Position numbers and translations under genes: made by a program. DNA of 64,000 nt, from contig NZ_NWSX01000019.1 of the NCBI RefSeq assembly GCF_002531825.1, positions 35,896 to 99,895 of the forward strand, given 5' to 3'. Shown in pieces: positions 7,199 to 16,363 of the stretch; positions within the stretch are counted from its first letter, which is position 1; every line of letters begins with the position of its first letter. Origin of the DNA: Rhizobium sp. J15. GTDB taxonomy: Bacteria > Pseudomonadota > Alphaproteobacteria > Rhizobiales > Rhizobiaceae. Below the pieces are notes generated by a model that was given only the letters and a program-made list of their open reading frames with translations, was not told the DNA's origin and did not search any database.

Positions 7199-9970
7199 CT
7201 ATTGACCCTCAATGGAAGCCTTCACCCTTCTTGCCAGCGCCTCCATATCGAACGGCTTGGTCAATACCTGCATGCCTGGTGATAAATGTCCGTGATTTAA
7301 AACCGCATTCTCCGCGTAGCCTGTCATAAACAGGACTGGTAGATTTGCTTGCCATTCGCGGGCACGATCGGCAAGCTGCCGACCATTCATGCCATTGGGC
7401 AGCCCCACATCGGTCAACAGCAGATCGATCCGCCGGCCTGTTTCCAGCACCTTGGTTGCTTCACGAGCGTCGCCGGCCTGAATCACCAGATAACCCAATT
7501 CCTCGAGTTGTTCAGCGGAGACCATGCGGATCAGGGGCTCGTCGTCGACGAGCAAGATTGTTTTACCTCGCTCTGCTGCAGTCAGCCTGCCAGCGGGAAG
7601 CGTCTCTTCCGAGCCGACGTCACCCGTAAACCTGGGTAGATAGATGGACACGGTAGTACCTTCACCCAACGCAGAATAAATCTTTGCGCTGCCGCCAGAT
7701 TGGCCCGCGAAACCCCATACCATCGAAAGACCGAGGCCGGTCCCCTCGCCGATCGGCTTGGTTGTAAAGAATGGATCGAAAGCGCGAGCAACTGTTTCTG
7801 CTGACATGCCCGTACCGGTATCCGAGACAGACACCGATAAATACTGCCCGGCCTTGAGCCCCAGAAGAGACGCCATGCGATCGTCAATCCAATGATTTGC
7901 CGTCTCGATCGTCAACCTGCCGCCAGATGGCATCGCATCGCGTCCGTTGATACACAGGTTCAGCAGCGCACTTTCCAACTGACCCGGATCGACAAGCGTT
8001 GGCCAGGCCCCGGATGTCTGAACAACCTCGACGGCCACGGCAGGACCGACGCTACGGCGAAGCAGCTCTTCCATCGAGGTGATGAGCCTGGTGACATTGG
8101 TGGGCTTCGGAGCAAGTGTTTGTCTCCGGGAGAAAGCGAGCATACGCTGCGTCAACGACGCGCCGCGCGTGGCCGCACCGGCTGCCGCAGTCAGAAAGCG
8201 ATCGATATCGTTCAATCGGCCCTGTGCCAGACGGGTCCTCATCACCTCTAGGCTGCCAAGGATCCCAGCGAGCAGATTGTTGAAGTCGTGGGCGAGCCCG
8301 CCCGCGAGCTGCCCCACGGCCTCCATCTTCTGCGCGTGGCGCAGAGATTCTTCCGCTGCCATGAGTTCGCCCGTACGTTCCGCGACCGTTGCCTCTAAGA
8401 CCTCGTTGGCCCGACGCAACTCGGCCTGACTCGCCAGCAACTCCGCCTCCGATCTTACCCGTTCGATATGGGCCCACGAGCGGTCAGTAACCTCCTGGAC
8501 AAGCGCAATTTCATGGGCGGTCCAGTGATGCGGCAGCTTATGATGGACGGCCATCAACGCTGTGAGTTTGCCGCCTTTAACCAGTGGCAGGCAGATGGTC
8601 GCTGCGATGCCTATTCTCTGGAACGTGGCTGCCTCTTCCGACGCGATTTCCTTCAAGTTGTCATTGATGACAAGGGGGCGGCCGGCGGAAAGCTCAATAA
8701 CAGCGAGCCGGCCAAAATCCTTAAGATGGTATCGACCAGTAATGTGGCCCGAACCGGGGGCTGCCCAGTCTCCTCGAATGGTAAAGCCGTCCTCGTCTGC
8801 GTCCATATCGGCGTAGGCGCAAACGGACACACCTAATTGTTGGCCGAGCATGCGCGTGCTGATTTCCAATATGGAATCCGCGTCTTTAAGCGTTGAGGTC
8901 GCCTTGCCAAGCGCATCCAGAAAATCCAGCCGGGCCGTATAACGTGCCTTCTCCGCCTCTGATTTTGCGCGTTCGACAGCTGACCACGTCCGTTCGGCAA
9001 CTTCGGTCGCTAGAGCAACGTCGTTATCCGTCCACTTGTGTGGAAGCGGGTGGTGAAGAAACAACATAGCTCTGAACCGGCCATGTTTGATCAAGGGCAC
9101 TGCCAAGACCGTTCTCGATTCGATTGCATGGAACGCCGCAGCCATGCTTCCGACCCGATGATCTCGGTCCACGTCGTCTACGCACAGGACTCGCCCTGCC
9201 TTGAGCTCTTCGATGATCGGCGGACCGAAGTCATTCATGCGGTACTTGCCCGCTACACTTGCGATGCGTCCATCCGTCCAATCGCGCTCCACGGTGACAT
9301 GTTCTTCTTCGTCATCGATTTCACCGTAACCAACTCGTGCTATGCCGAGCGCTCTGCCCAACGCTTCGGACGCCGCGGCCATCACTGCAACCGGATCGGC
9401 GATATCCCTGAGGGTCTCCTCCAACGCGAGATGGAACGACTGTCGGTTTTCCAGCATGACGCGCTGGGTGGTTTCGGTGACGGCACAGAACATACCCCGT
9501 ACGACACCCTGCTGATCGCGAACAGGCGAATACGAGAAGGTGAACCAGCTCTGCTCGTCATAACCCGCCCTGTTCATAATAAGCGGAAGGTCCTCGCTGA
9601 AAGTGGCGATGCCTTTCATGGCCCTGTCGATGAGCGGAAAGATATCCTCCCAGATCTCATGCCAGATATCCTTGAACCGCGCCCCAAAGGCGGCCGGATG
9701 CTTGCTTCCGAGTATCTCCGCATACGCATCATTGTAAAGGAAGGTCAGCTCGTCACCCCATGCCACGAACATAGGAAACTGACTATCGATCATCAGCGCC
9801 GTCACCGACTTTAAAGACTGATCCCAATGCTGCGGCGGGCCGAGAGGCGTAGCTGCGAAGTCAACCGTTTTTAGGAGATCGGCAACTTGGGTCAAAGTGA
9901 GGGAGGTCTGGACAGCTTTCAACGCGGAAGCCATCAGTCCCTCATCAGTCCCGATTCGCGAATTTTCCAT
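7199..9970 (-). CDS. Hybrid sensor histidine kinase (PAS, two GAF, kinase, receiver)
   Basis: A 923-residue cytoplasmic hybrid sensor kinase. Approximate order: PAS domain 50-160 (FPMFVAWGDELTFLYNDAYA), GAF 175-335, second GAF 345-505, a coiled coil 510-550 and HisKA with the phospho-acceptor His561 in GGLAHDFNNLL. A HATPase follows (NGRDAMPSGG, DTGTGM, GTGLGLSMVWGF), then a C-terminal receiver about 800-920 with Asp854 in LLLTDVGLPNG. No membrane segment is visible, so the signal is probably cytoplasmic (light, redox or a ligand of the GAF domains). The ATG at 9970 is chosen; a TTG six codons upstream is possible. The C-terminal receiver suggests phosphorelay output to an unlinked regulator. 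Single gene, leftward. Confidence 0.9.
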   Translation of the reverse strand: MENSRIGTDEGLMASALKAVQTSLTLTQVADLLKTVDFAATPLGPPQHWDQSLKSVTALMIDSQFPMFVAWGDELTFLYNDAYAEILGSKHPAAFGARFKDIWHEIWEDIFPLIDRAMKGIATFSEDLPLIMNRAGYDEQSWFTFSYSPVRDQQGVVRGMFCAVTETTQRVMLENRQSFHLALEETLRDIADPVAVMAAASEALGRALGIARVGYGEIDDEEEHVTVERDWTDGRIASVAGKYRMNDFGPPIIEELKAGRVLCVDDVDRDHRVGSMAAAFHAIESRTVLAVPLIKHGRFRAMLFLHHPLPHKWTDNDVALATEVAERTWSAVERAKSEAEKARYTARLDFLDALGKATSTLKDADSILEISTRMLGQQLGVSVCAYADMDADEDGFTIRGDWAAPGSGHITGRYHLKDFGRLAVIELSAGRPLVINDNLKEIASEEAATFQRIGIAATICLPLVKGGKLTALMAVHHKLPHHWTAHEIALVQEVTDRSWAHIERVRSEAELLASQAELRRANEVLEATVAERTGELMAAEESLRHAQKMEAVGQLAGGLAHDFNNLLAGILGSLEVMRTRLAQGRLNDIDRFLTAAAGAATRGASLTQRMLAFSRRQTLAPKPTNVTRLITSMEELLRRSVGPAVAVEVVQTSGAWPTLVDPGQLESALLNLCINGRDAMPSGGRLTIETANHWIDDRMASLLGLKAGQYLSVSVSDTGTGMSAETVARAFDPFFTTKPIGEGTGLGLSMVWGFAGQSGGSAKIYSALGEGTTVSIYLPRFTGDVGSEETLPAGRLTAAERGKTILLVDDEPLIRMVSAEQLEELGYLVIQAGDAREATKVLETGRRIDLLLTDVGLPNGMNGRQLADRAREWQANLPVLFMTGYAENAVLNHGHLSPGMQVLTKPFDMEALARRVKASIEGQ

Positions 9971-10159
9971 TACGCCCCCGCGTGTCAAAGCAACGGTTAA
10001 CTTTTGCGAGCGCGACAGAGTTCCGCCCCCGCCAAGCTGGGACTTCTCGCGGTGCAGGCGTGCCTTGAACGCCGTATTTGCGCTGGGCTTTGCGGTCCAG
10101 ACGTATGCGACAGGCGGATATCGTTTGTCACATACCGTACCGGAACTTAGCTTGAGGCC

Positions 10160-10256
10160 AGTTCGTTAGAAGGGATCGGCCGCACGGTTTTTTCCCGTCA
10201 TTTATTCCTGTGCGATCCCGGTGAAGAACTTGCCCCGTCTCGACGGGGCTTTTTTT
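10160..10256 (+). ncRNA. Candidate small RNA ending in an intrinsic terminator
   Basis: A hairpin (GGGATC 10172-10177 plus GCAC 10182-10185 pairing with GTGC-GATCCC 10210-10219) is followed 12 bases later by a perfect terminator at 10232-10256. No rightward coding frame of credible quality precedes it; the flanking genes both run leftwards. This arrangement is typical of trans-encoded sRNAs. The 5' end is a guess and I do not recognise the Rfam family. Confidence 0.4.
10232..10256 (+). terminator. Intrinsic terminator (rightward)
   Basis: GCCCCGT, a CTCG loop, ACGGGGC, then seven T. The T-run is on the plus strand, so it ends a rightward transcript although both neighbouring protein genes are leftward. 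Confidence 0.85.
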
Positions 10257-10363
10257 ACTTGGAATCGAACGGGAATTTGGCGCAGCACTAAAGGCTAGTT
10301 CACTGGATCGTGGAAGGGCCATCCGCTGAACGGAGATGCCCTTTCTCGTATGGTTTATCTATT

Positions 10364-10498
10364 CCAGAGTTGGGTCGTGCGGAGGCAAGGTCTGCTTCCA
10401 ATCGAGCGATGCCCCGCGCGGCCCCGAAGTTTCATAAGTGTCCCGCGCTCCAGCATGGAGTGAAGGACGAAGATGCTCTGTTGCGGCTTCTGATCTAA
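10364..10498 (+). repeat. Dispersed repeat copy A plus relic of a small gene
   Basis: 10364-10425 is closely related to the reverse complement of 60945-61012: both share CCAGAGTTGGGTCGTGCGGA and CCGCGCGGCCC with diverged sequence between. Just after it, the plus-strand frame ALQHGVKDEDALLRLLI ending at 10498 matches the C-terminal end SSQHGVKDDDS of the small gene at 60666-60848. That gene lies in the same relative order beside copy B. So this is a collinear but internally deleted duplicate of the 60.7-61.0 kb locus. Confidence 0.6.
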
Positions 10499-10540
10499 CA
10501 GACGCTCGAGATGCCCTTCCTACACTAGGCGAGCAGGGAA

Positions 10541-11302
10541 CTAGGAAAGCCAAACCTTCCCCCTCAATTTTGATGGTCGCTCACCGCCTGACATTTCCGC
10601 TCCAATCAGGCGCTCGTATTCTGCCTCCGGAGCGCCGTAGCAGGCACCGGCAATATCGATGAGAATGCGCCGGCTCAAAATTCTGACGCTGCCGCGCGTT
10701 GACCTTATGGCGTGCATGCCTTCGAGAACATGCAGGTGCTCGGTGACGCCCGAACGCCTAACGCCCAGCATCAGCGCCAGGAAGTCGTGCGTAAGAGGCA
10801 TATCGTCAGAGATAAGGCGGTCATGGCACATAAGCAGCCAGCGGGCCAAGCGCTGGTGCATGCTGTAGCGTGCAGCAGCCAAGGCGGAGTGCGCAAGCTG
10901 CAGCTCCCTTGTGTGGATGTAGCGGAGGAAGAGCAGGCGGGCTTCCGGTTGATCCTGGAGGGCAAGAACGCGACTGGTGGACAACTCAAGGCCCCGGCCA
11001 GCGACCTGCATGAACGTGCGGTTCGGAGTCCGGTCGACACCGAGCAGCACAGGATACCCGCTGAGGCCTTCAAATCCGATCTGGCCGACTTCGATACTGT
11101 TGCCGTCCGAACTCACAACCACCATCGAGGCCAAGCCGCTCTCGATAAAACAGACATGATCGATCGGTTTGCCGGCTTCCACCAACGGCCGGCCCACCGG
11201 CAGGTCAACGGAGACCACATAGGGCCCGATTACTTTGAATGCTTCCTGAGAAAGACTGCGCAACAACCTGTTTGTCGTCTGTTCTTGAACAATTCTTGCC
11301 AT
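10541..11302 (-). CDS. Crp/Fnr family transcriptional regulator
   Basis: A 253-residue regulator. An N-terminal cyclic-nucleotide-type beta barrel (about 25-130, VEAGKPIDHVCFIESGLASM) is followed by a dimer helix and a C-terminal winged helix with LTHDFLALMLGVRRSGVTEHL as the recognition region (about 160-185). No Fnr-type cysteine cluster is seen, so it is not an obvious oxygen sensor. It resembles the rhizobial Crp-like regulators that respond to stress. The ATG at 11302 has AAAGGAGG upstream; an in-frame ATG at 11320 overlaps that ribosome site and is less likely. It lies 102 bp downstream of ligD on the same strand and may share its transcript. Confidence 0.85.
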   Translation of the reverse strand: MARIVQEQTTNRLLRSLSQEAFKVIGPYVVSVDLPVGRPLVEAGKPIDHVCFIESGLASMVVVSSDGNSIEVGQIGFEGLSGYPVLLGVDRTPNRTFMQVAGRGLELSTSRVLALQDQPEARLLFLRYIHTRELQLAHSALAAARYSMHQRLARWLLMCHDRLISDDMPLTHDFLALMLGVRRSGVTEHLHVLEGMHAIRSTRGSVRILSRRILIDIAGACYGAPEAEYERLIGAEMSGGERPSKLRGKVWLS

Positions 11303-11404
11303 AGCGCCGCCTCCTTTCATGTGTGCCCCCCGGCACGTTGAGCTTCGCGGATGCAGGTTGAGGCAATGCACAGATAGAACAATTCTGGAACCCACCTTGG
11401 CAGT

Positions 11405-14050
11405 CTACGCTGCCCGCTTTGATTTTTCGAGACGTTTGATCGCCTGTTCCAGCGGCCGCTCGCCGTCACAATAGTCCCGCCATGCGGCGGTTTTCGCAAG
11501 CAGCGACGGCACGGTGCGCAGCGTGAACCGGCTCGGGTCGAGATCGGACTTCACTTGGCCCCAGGTGAGCGGCATTGATACGGTGGCGCCAGGCCGAGCG
11601 CGCGGCGAGAGCGGCGCGACGGCGGTCGCCATGCGGTCGTTGCGGAGATAATCGAGGAATATTCTGCCGCCTCTCAGGCTCTTCGTCATCTTGATGAGAT
11701 ATAGGTCGGGATGGTCGCGCGCCATCTGCTGGCAGACGTCATGTGCAAAACCTTTGGCCTCGGTCCAGGAGAGAGGCTTGCGCTTATTGACGGCGAGTGG
11801 CGTGACGAGATGCAACCCCTTGCCGCCGGTCGTCTTGCAGAAGCTGACGAGCCCGAGTTCATCGAGCCGGTCGCGCATCTCGCGGGCGGCCGCGACCACG
11901 GTCGAGAAGGCCACATCGGGCCCAGGATCGAGATCGAACACCAGCCGGCCAGGCACTTCCGGCTTGCCGGGCTCGCAATTCCACGGATGCAGTTCGAGCC
12001 CGCCGATCTGGGCGATCGCCGCCAGCCCCTCAATACGGTCGATCTGCAGGTAGGGCTTCTTGTCGCCGAAGACTTTCACCAGTTCGAGAAGATTGGAGGT
12101 CCCGGGCATCGCATGGCGCTGGAAGAACTGTTCTCCGCCCATCCCGTCCGGCGCGCGAATGATCGAGCAAGGCCGGCCCCTAATGTGCTCGATCAGCCAG
12201 GGGCCGACTAGTTCATGATAACGGGCAAGGTCTTCCTTGGTGACAGGCTCGCCATCGCCACCGTCCGGCCAGAGCGGTTTGTCGGGATTGGAGATGAGGA
12301 CGCCCATGACCTCGGCCTTCGCGCCCTTGCGACGCACAGGCCTGTGTTTGGCATTCGCCGCAGGTTCAGCGGTGTCCGTCCTGGCGGGTGGCGCCGGCTT
12401 TTCGGCCTCGACCTCCTTGGCCGGCTTGTCCTCGCGCAGACCCTTGAAGGCTGCCTGGCGGACAAGGCCGTCCGCGGTCCAGCCTTCGAATTCGATTTCG
12501 GCCACCAGTTCAGGCTTCACCCAGACGACCTCGGCCTGTTTCTTCGGAGCACCGATACCGGTGAACGGCGATCGCGCCGTCTCCAGCGCCTTCAGTCTCG
12601 GCAGCAGCATGTCAACTTTCTTCGCGCCGTAGCCGGTTCCGACCCGACCGACATAGACGAAGTGATCGCCGCGGTGGACGCCGACCAGGAGGGAACGGAA
12701 CCGGCCATTGGTCTTGGCGTAGGCGCCGATCACCACCTCATGGCCGGCCCGGCATTTGGACTTCACCCAGCTGTCGGTGCGGCCGGATTGATAGGGCGCA
12801 TCCATCTGCTTGGAGATGACGCCCTCGAGATGCAGCTTGCAGGCGGAGCGCAGCACGGCGTCGCCGCCGGATTCGAAATGCTCGACATAGCGGATGCGAG
12901 GATCATCGCCGGCAGCGGCGAGCAGGCTCTGCAGCCGCTCCTTCCGCTCGACCAGGCGCATCGATCGCAAGTCCTCGCCACCGTCGAACAGCAGGTCGAA
13001 TGCGAAATAGACCAGGTTCCCCGTCGTGCCTTCCGACAGTGCGGCCTGAAGCGACGCGAAATCGGGGGCGCCGTTTTCGTCGAGCGCGCAGATCTCGCCA
13101 TCGATGATGCAATCGGTGAGTTCCGACGCCGCGTCCGCGATCTCGGGATATTTCGCGGTCCAATCGAGGCCCTTGCGCGTCTTCAGCGTTACCTGACCAG
13201 CGGCGACACGTATCTGGATCCGATAGCCGTCGAACTTGATCTCGTGCAGCCAATCGTCGCCGGCTGGCGGCCGGTCAAGCTTGTCGCACAGCTGCGGCTC
13301 GATGAACTCCGGCAGGTCGACGGCGGTGGAGGTCGCGACATCTTTGCGGGACCGCTTCTTGCGCTCGTCGGCGGCCAGACCATGCTTGCTGTCCCAGACG
13401 GCGTCCGCCTCGACATCGGCGTTCGCCATCATGAATGGCCGCGGCTTTCTGCCCTTGCCCGCGGCGATCTGCTCCATGCTGCGGCCGGAGGCGACCGACG
13501 TCGCATTCTGTTCCAGGATCGCCGCACCGTTTTCCTCGACGGAGTGATCGTCATGATGTTTGATCAGCAGCCAGTTCGTCCGCTTGCCGCCATCGCGGTC
13601 GTTGCGCATGCGGACGAGGACGAAGCTGCCATGCAGGCGCTTGCCCTCGAGCGTGAACTTGAAGTCGCCCTTCCTCAGCGCCTCTTCCGGGGACTTCCGG
13701 CCTTCCGGCTCCCAATAGCCGCGATCCCACAACATCACCGTACCGCCGCCATATTGGCCCTTGGGGATCGTGCCTTCGAAGTCGCCGTAGTCGAGCGGGT
13801 GATCCTCGACCTCGACCGCCAGCCGCTTGTCATGCGGATCGAGCGACGGTCCCTTGGTGACCGCCCAGCTTTTGAACACGCCATCGAGCTCGAGCCTCAG
13901 GTCATAGTGCAGCCGGGTGGCGTCGTGCTTCTGGATTATGAACCGCCGGCGGTTCGACGGTTTGACATGCGCCTCTCCGCTCGGTTCGCTGGTCTTCTGA
14001 AAATTGCGCTTGGCGCGGTATTTCGAGAGATTGTCGGTCATGGGACTCAT
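11405..14050 (-). CDS. ligD: Multifunctional non-homologous end-joining enzyme LigD
   Basis: An 881-residue three-domain LigD that processes, fills and seals Ku-bound ends. The 3'-phosphoesterase domain (about 30-190) has His42, His48 and Asp50 in KHDATRLHYD. These are the same residue numbers as in the Pseudomonas aeruginosa enzyme, which supports the start at 14050 (a second ATG is at 14041). The ligase domain (about 250-545) has Lys272 in EIKFDGYR. The polymerase/primase domain (about 580-870) has VFDLDPGPD (Asp706, Asp708) and Asp800 in RIFLDYLRN. A Lys/Pro/Ala linker (540-580) joins the last two. AGGAG precedes the start. A small gene lies just upstream on the same strand, dinB beyond it. 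Confidence 0.96.
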   Translation of the reverse strand: MSPMTDNLSKYRAKRNFQKTSEPSGEAHVKPSNRRRFIIQKHDATRLHYDLRLELDGVFKSWAVTKGPSLDPHDKRLAVEVEDHPLDYGDFEGTIPKGQYGGGTVMLWDRGYWEPEGRKSPEEALRKGDFKFTLEGKRLHGSFVLVRMRNDRDGGKRTNWLLIKHHDDHSVEENGAAILEQNATSVASGRSMEQIAAGKGRKPRPFMMANADVEADAVWDSKHGLAADERKKRSRKDVATSTAVDLPEFIEPQLCDKLDRPPAGDDWLHEIKFDGYRIQIRVAAGQVTLKTRKGLDWTAKYPEIADAASELTDCIIDGEICALDENGAPDFASLQAALSEGTTGNLVYFAFDLLFDGGEDLRSMRLVERKERLQSLLAAAGDDPRIRYVEHFESGGDAVLRSACKLHLEGVISKQMDAPYQSGRTDSWVKSKCRAGHEVVIGAYAKTNGRFRSLLVGVHRGDHFVYVGRVGTGYGAKKVDMLLPRLKALETARSPFTGIGAPKKQAEVVWVKPELVAEIEFEGWTADGLVRQAAFKGLREDKPAKEVEAEKPAPPARTDTAEPAANAKHRPVRRKGAKAEVMGVLISNPDKPLWPDGGDGEPVTKEDLARYHELVGPWLIEHIRGRPCSIIRAPDGMGGEQFFQRHAMPGTSNLLELVKVFGDKKPYLQIDRIEGLAAIAQIGGLELHPWNCEPGKPEVPGRLVFDLDPGPDVAFSTVVAAAREMRDRLDELGLVSFCKTTGGKGLHLVTPLAVNKRKPLSWTEAKGFAHDVCQQMARDHPDLYLIKMTKSLRGGRIFLDYLRNDRMATAVAPLSPRARPGATVSMPLTWGQVKSDLDPSRFTLRTVPSLLAKTAAWRDYCDGERPLEQAIKRLEKSKRAA

Positions 14051-14096
14051 GATCTCCTAGTCGTACGAGCGGACGGCGCTGGCATCCATTTTCCGC

Positions 14097-14405
14097 TCAG
14101 CCTTGCGACACCCGCAGCGCGCCGGCATCTCCAAGGCTGCGCTGGACGGCGGCGACCTGGCTGGATGCGATATCCGCCGAGACCTCGATCTCGCCTTCGA
14201 GCGGCGCGTCACGACGGGCGCCATCGTCATGCGAGGCATCGCCGCCCGATGGTGCGGCGCCGGCGGTATTGCGGTCGCTGGCCGACTGGATGAAGATGTC
14301 GGGCCGGGATATGCCGTGCTGCTGGACAAGATGCTCGACGGCAAGGTCTGCCGCTTCCCGGGTTTCGAACGTGGCTCTGATCGTCGTGGTGCTGTCGTCC
14401 GCCAT
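14097..14405 (-). CDS. Small hypothetical protein upstream of ligD
   Basis: A 102-residue acidic protein. Residues 1-45 (TTTIRATFETREAADLAVEH, then LVQQHGISRPDIFIQS) look like a ferredoxin-type alpha/beta fold similar to the start of YflT-like stress proteins. They are followed by a Gly/Asp/Ala linker and a strand-helix ending, EVSADIASSQVAAVQRSLGD. CAGGAG precedes the ATG at 14403-14405; upstream in-frame starts would run into the dinB promoter and are rejected. Function unknown. The 46 bp gap to ligD and same strand suggest one operon. Confidence 0.72.
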   Translation of the reverse strand: MADDSTTTIRATFETREAADLAVEHLVQQHGISRPDIFIQSASDRNTAGAAPSGGDASHDDGARRDAPLEGEIEVSADIASSQVAAVQRSLGDAGALRVSQG

Positions 14406-14583
14406 CGGGCTTCTCCTGATGTTGATTTCCTTAGGGATGAGAACGCTGCCGGCGGCTGGTAGTTTCGGCCGCAGGGCCGAGGCGCCATTGAAATGGTTGA
14501 TATCGCGCCGAAGCCTGCTATGTTCTTGCTTTGTTTCGGCGTGAATTTTCAAAGCCGATCCTATCGCGATCGCTGAAGCCGCC

Positions 14584-15672
14584 ATGAACGACATGAGCTC
14601 GATCCCTGTCCGAAAAATCATCCATGTGGACATGGATGCCTATTACGCATCGGTCGAACAGCGCGACAATCCGGAACTGCGCGGCAAGCCAATTGCCGTC
14701 GGAGGCTCCGCGGCCCGCGGCGTGGTGGCAGCGGCGAGCTACGAGGCGCGGGCCTATGGTGTCCACTCGGCCATGCCGTCGGTGACCGCCAAGCGCAAAT
14801 GCCCGGATTTGATCTTCGTGCCGCCACGCTTCGACGTCTACAAGGCGGTATCGCAGCAGATCCGCGCGATATTCGCGGAATACACGCCGCTGATCGAGCC
14901 GCTGTCGCTCGACGAGGCCTATCTCGATGTCACAAATAATCTCAAGGGCATGGAGATCGCCACCGAGATCGCGCTGGAGATCCGCGCCAGGATCAAAGAG
15001 GTAACCGGCCTCAATGCCTCGGCCGGGATTTCCTACAACAAGTTCCTCGCCAAGATGGCGAGCGACCTCAACAAGCCGAATGGCCAGGCCGTCATCACGC
15101 CGAGGAATGGGCCGGCCTTCGTCGAGGCCCTTCCTGTCAAGAAATTCCATGGTGTCGGCCCCGCTACCGCAGAGAAGATGCACCGGCTCGGGATCGACAC
15201 CGGCGGCGATCTCAAGCGGCAGACCCTCGAATTCCTGGTCGAGCATTTCGGGAAGTCGGGGCCATACTTTTACGGCATCGCCCGCGGCATTGACGAGCGC
15301 CAGGTCAAGCCGAATCGGGTGCGCAAATCCGTCGGCGCTGAAGATACCTTCTCGCATGACCTCCACGCCTACGGGCCGGCGCGTGAAGGGCTTCAGCCGC
15401 TGATCGAAAAGGTGTGGGGTTATTGCGAGGCCAATGCGATCGGTGCCAAGACGGTGACCCTCAAGGTCAAATATGCCGACTTCAACCAGATCACCCGCAG
15501 CAAGACGATTCCAGCGCCTCTCGCTGCTGTCACCGATCTGGAGGACATCGTCAGCCTACTGCTCACGCCGATCTTTCCACCCCGGAAGGGCATTCGCCTG
15601 CTCGGCGTCTCGCTGTCGTCGCTGGAGCGGCGGACCTCCGGGACGGAGCCGCAGCTGCGGTTGGCGCTTTAG
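14584..15672 (+). CDS. dinB: DNA polymerase IV (DinB, Y family)
   Basis: A 362-residue error-prone translesion polymerase. The palm carries Asp16 in IIHVDMDAYYASVEQ and the LSLDEAYLDV motif with Asp110 and Glu111. A helix-hairpin-helix thumb (FHGVGPATAEKMHRLGI) and a little-finger domain (about 240-345) follow. The C-terminus ends QLRLAL, a good match to the hexapeptide that binds the beta clamp, so the protein is complete. It is divergent from ligD and its small partner, with 178 bp between the starts, placing end joining and translesion synthesis side by side. Its stop overlaps a convergent SRAP relic. Confidence 0.93.
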   Translation: MNDMSSIPVRKIIHVDMDAYYASVEQRDNPELRGKPIAVGGSAARGVVAAASYEARAYGVHSAMPSVTAKRKCPDLIFVPPRFDVYKAVSQQIRAIFAEYTPLIEPLSLDEAYLDVTNNLKGMEIATEIALEIRARIKEVTGLNASAGISYNKFLAKMASDLNKPNGQAVITPRNGPAFVEALPVKKFHGVGPATAEKMHRLGIDTGGDLKRQTLEFLVEHFGKSGPYFYGIARGIDERQVKPNRVRKSVGAEDTFSHDLHAYGPAREGLQPLIEKVWGYCEANAIGAKTVTLKVKYADFNQITRSKTIPAPLAAVTDLEDIVSLLLTPIFPPRKGIRLLGVSLSSLERRTSGTEPQLRLAL

Positions 15673-16070
15673 ACGGTCATGCATCGGCTGGGTCGGCGCG
15701 CCGGCGTGGCGCTTGATCCGGAACGTCCCCCGCCGGCAGCGGCCGCAGGATTTAGATCGTTGAGCCAGGCCGTGCGTTGATCCCGTGTCAGCACCGCCAT
15801 CTGCCGGTTGTGGAACGGCGCGATGTCGGCATTCGCTTCGATCGTCAGGATGGCATAGGCCTCCGGCCAATCGCTGGCCGCCGGCCGCCAGATCCCCGCG
15901 AAATAGAACCAGTCGCCACCGGCGAGCGAAAAGCTGAAGCTCTTATGCCGAAACTCCGACGCCGGCACCAGGCAGCGGTGGCTCGGAAACGTTCGTCCTT
16001 CCGACGACGTTGACGGCGCGGTGCATCGGAATGGAAAACAGGCGTGTTCATAACGTTCAGAACATACCAA
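15669..16070 (-). pseudogene. Decayed SRAP (YedK/HMCES) gene
   Basis: The frame encodes the C-terminal two thirds of an SRAP abasic-site protein: SEGRTFPSHRCLVPASEF, FYFAGIWRPAASDWPEAYAI and the active-site region IAPFHNRQMAVL. The N-terminal part with the essential Cys2 is absent, replaced by unrelated residues (MVCSERYEHACFPF). An SRAP protein without Cys2 cannot form the DNA-protein crosslink, so this is a relic. An intact SRAP gene lies 300 bp further on the other strand. Confidence 0.75.
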
Positions 16071-16363
16071 GAACAGTCACATTAGACAAAACTAATGGAT
16101 AATTGTGGGCAGACTGAAAACTGCTGTTCCAAACGTATGCGCGCACATCAGACCGAATTTAGATGGTCGTGCGGCACGTTCCCGATGGCGCCACCATCGT
16201 CCCGCCGCAAACTCTACTGATCAAAAGACTGGTCGCGCTCCGCCTGCGCACGAGGGATGCCGAGGTACTTCTCGTCCTGCTGGAGCGTAAACAATCCCAG
16301 GATATATTGCACCTGCAGCGCCTCAGTGGTGCGGTAGCGGGACCACAATCGAAGGGAAGAGCA

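Noticed and set aside
9038..9814. Rightward 258-codon frame inside the histidine kinase gene
   Set aside because: Antisense to GAF and PAS coding sequence; no independent evidence.
12215..14293. Rightward 692-codon frame opposite ligD
   Set aside because: Antisense to a gene with all catalytic motifs intact; no start signals.
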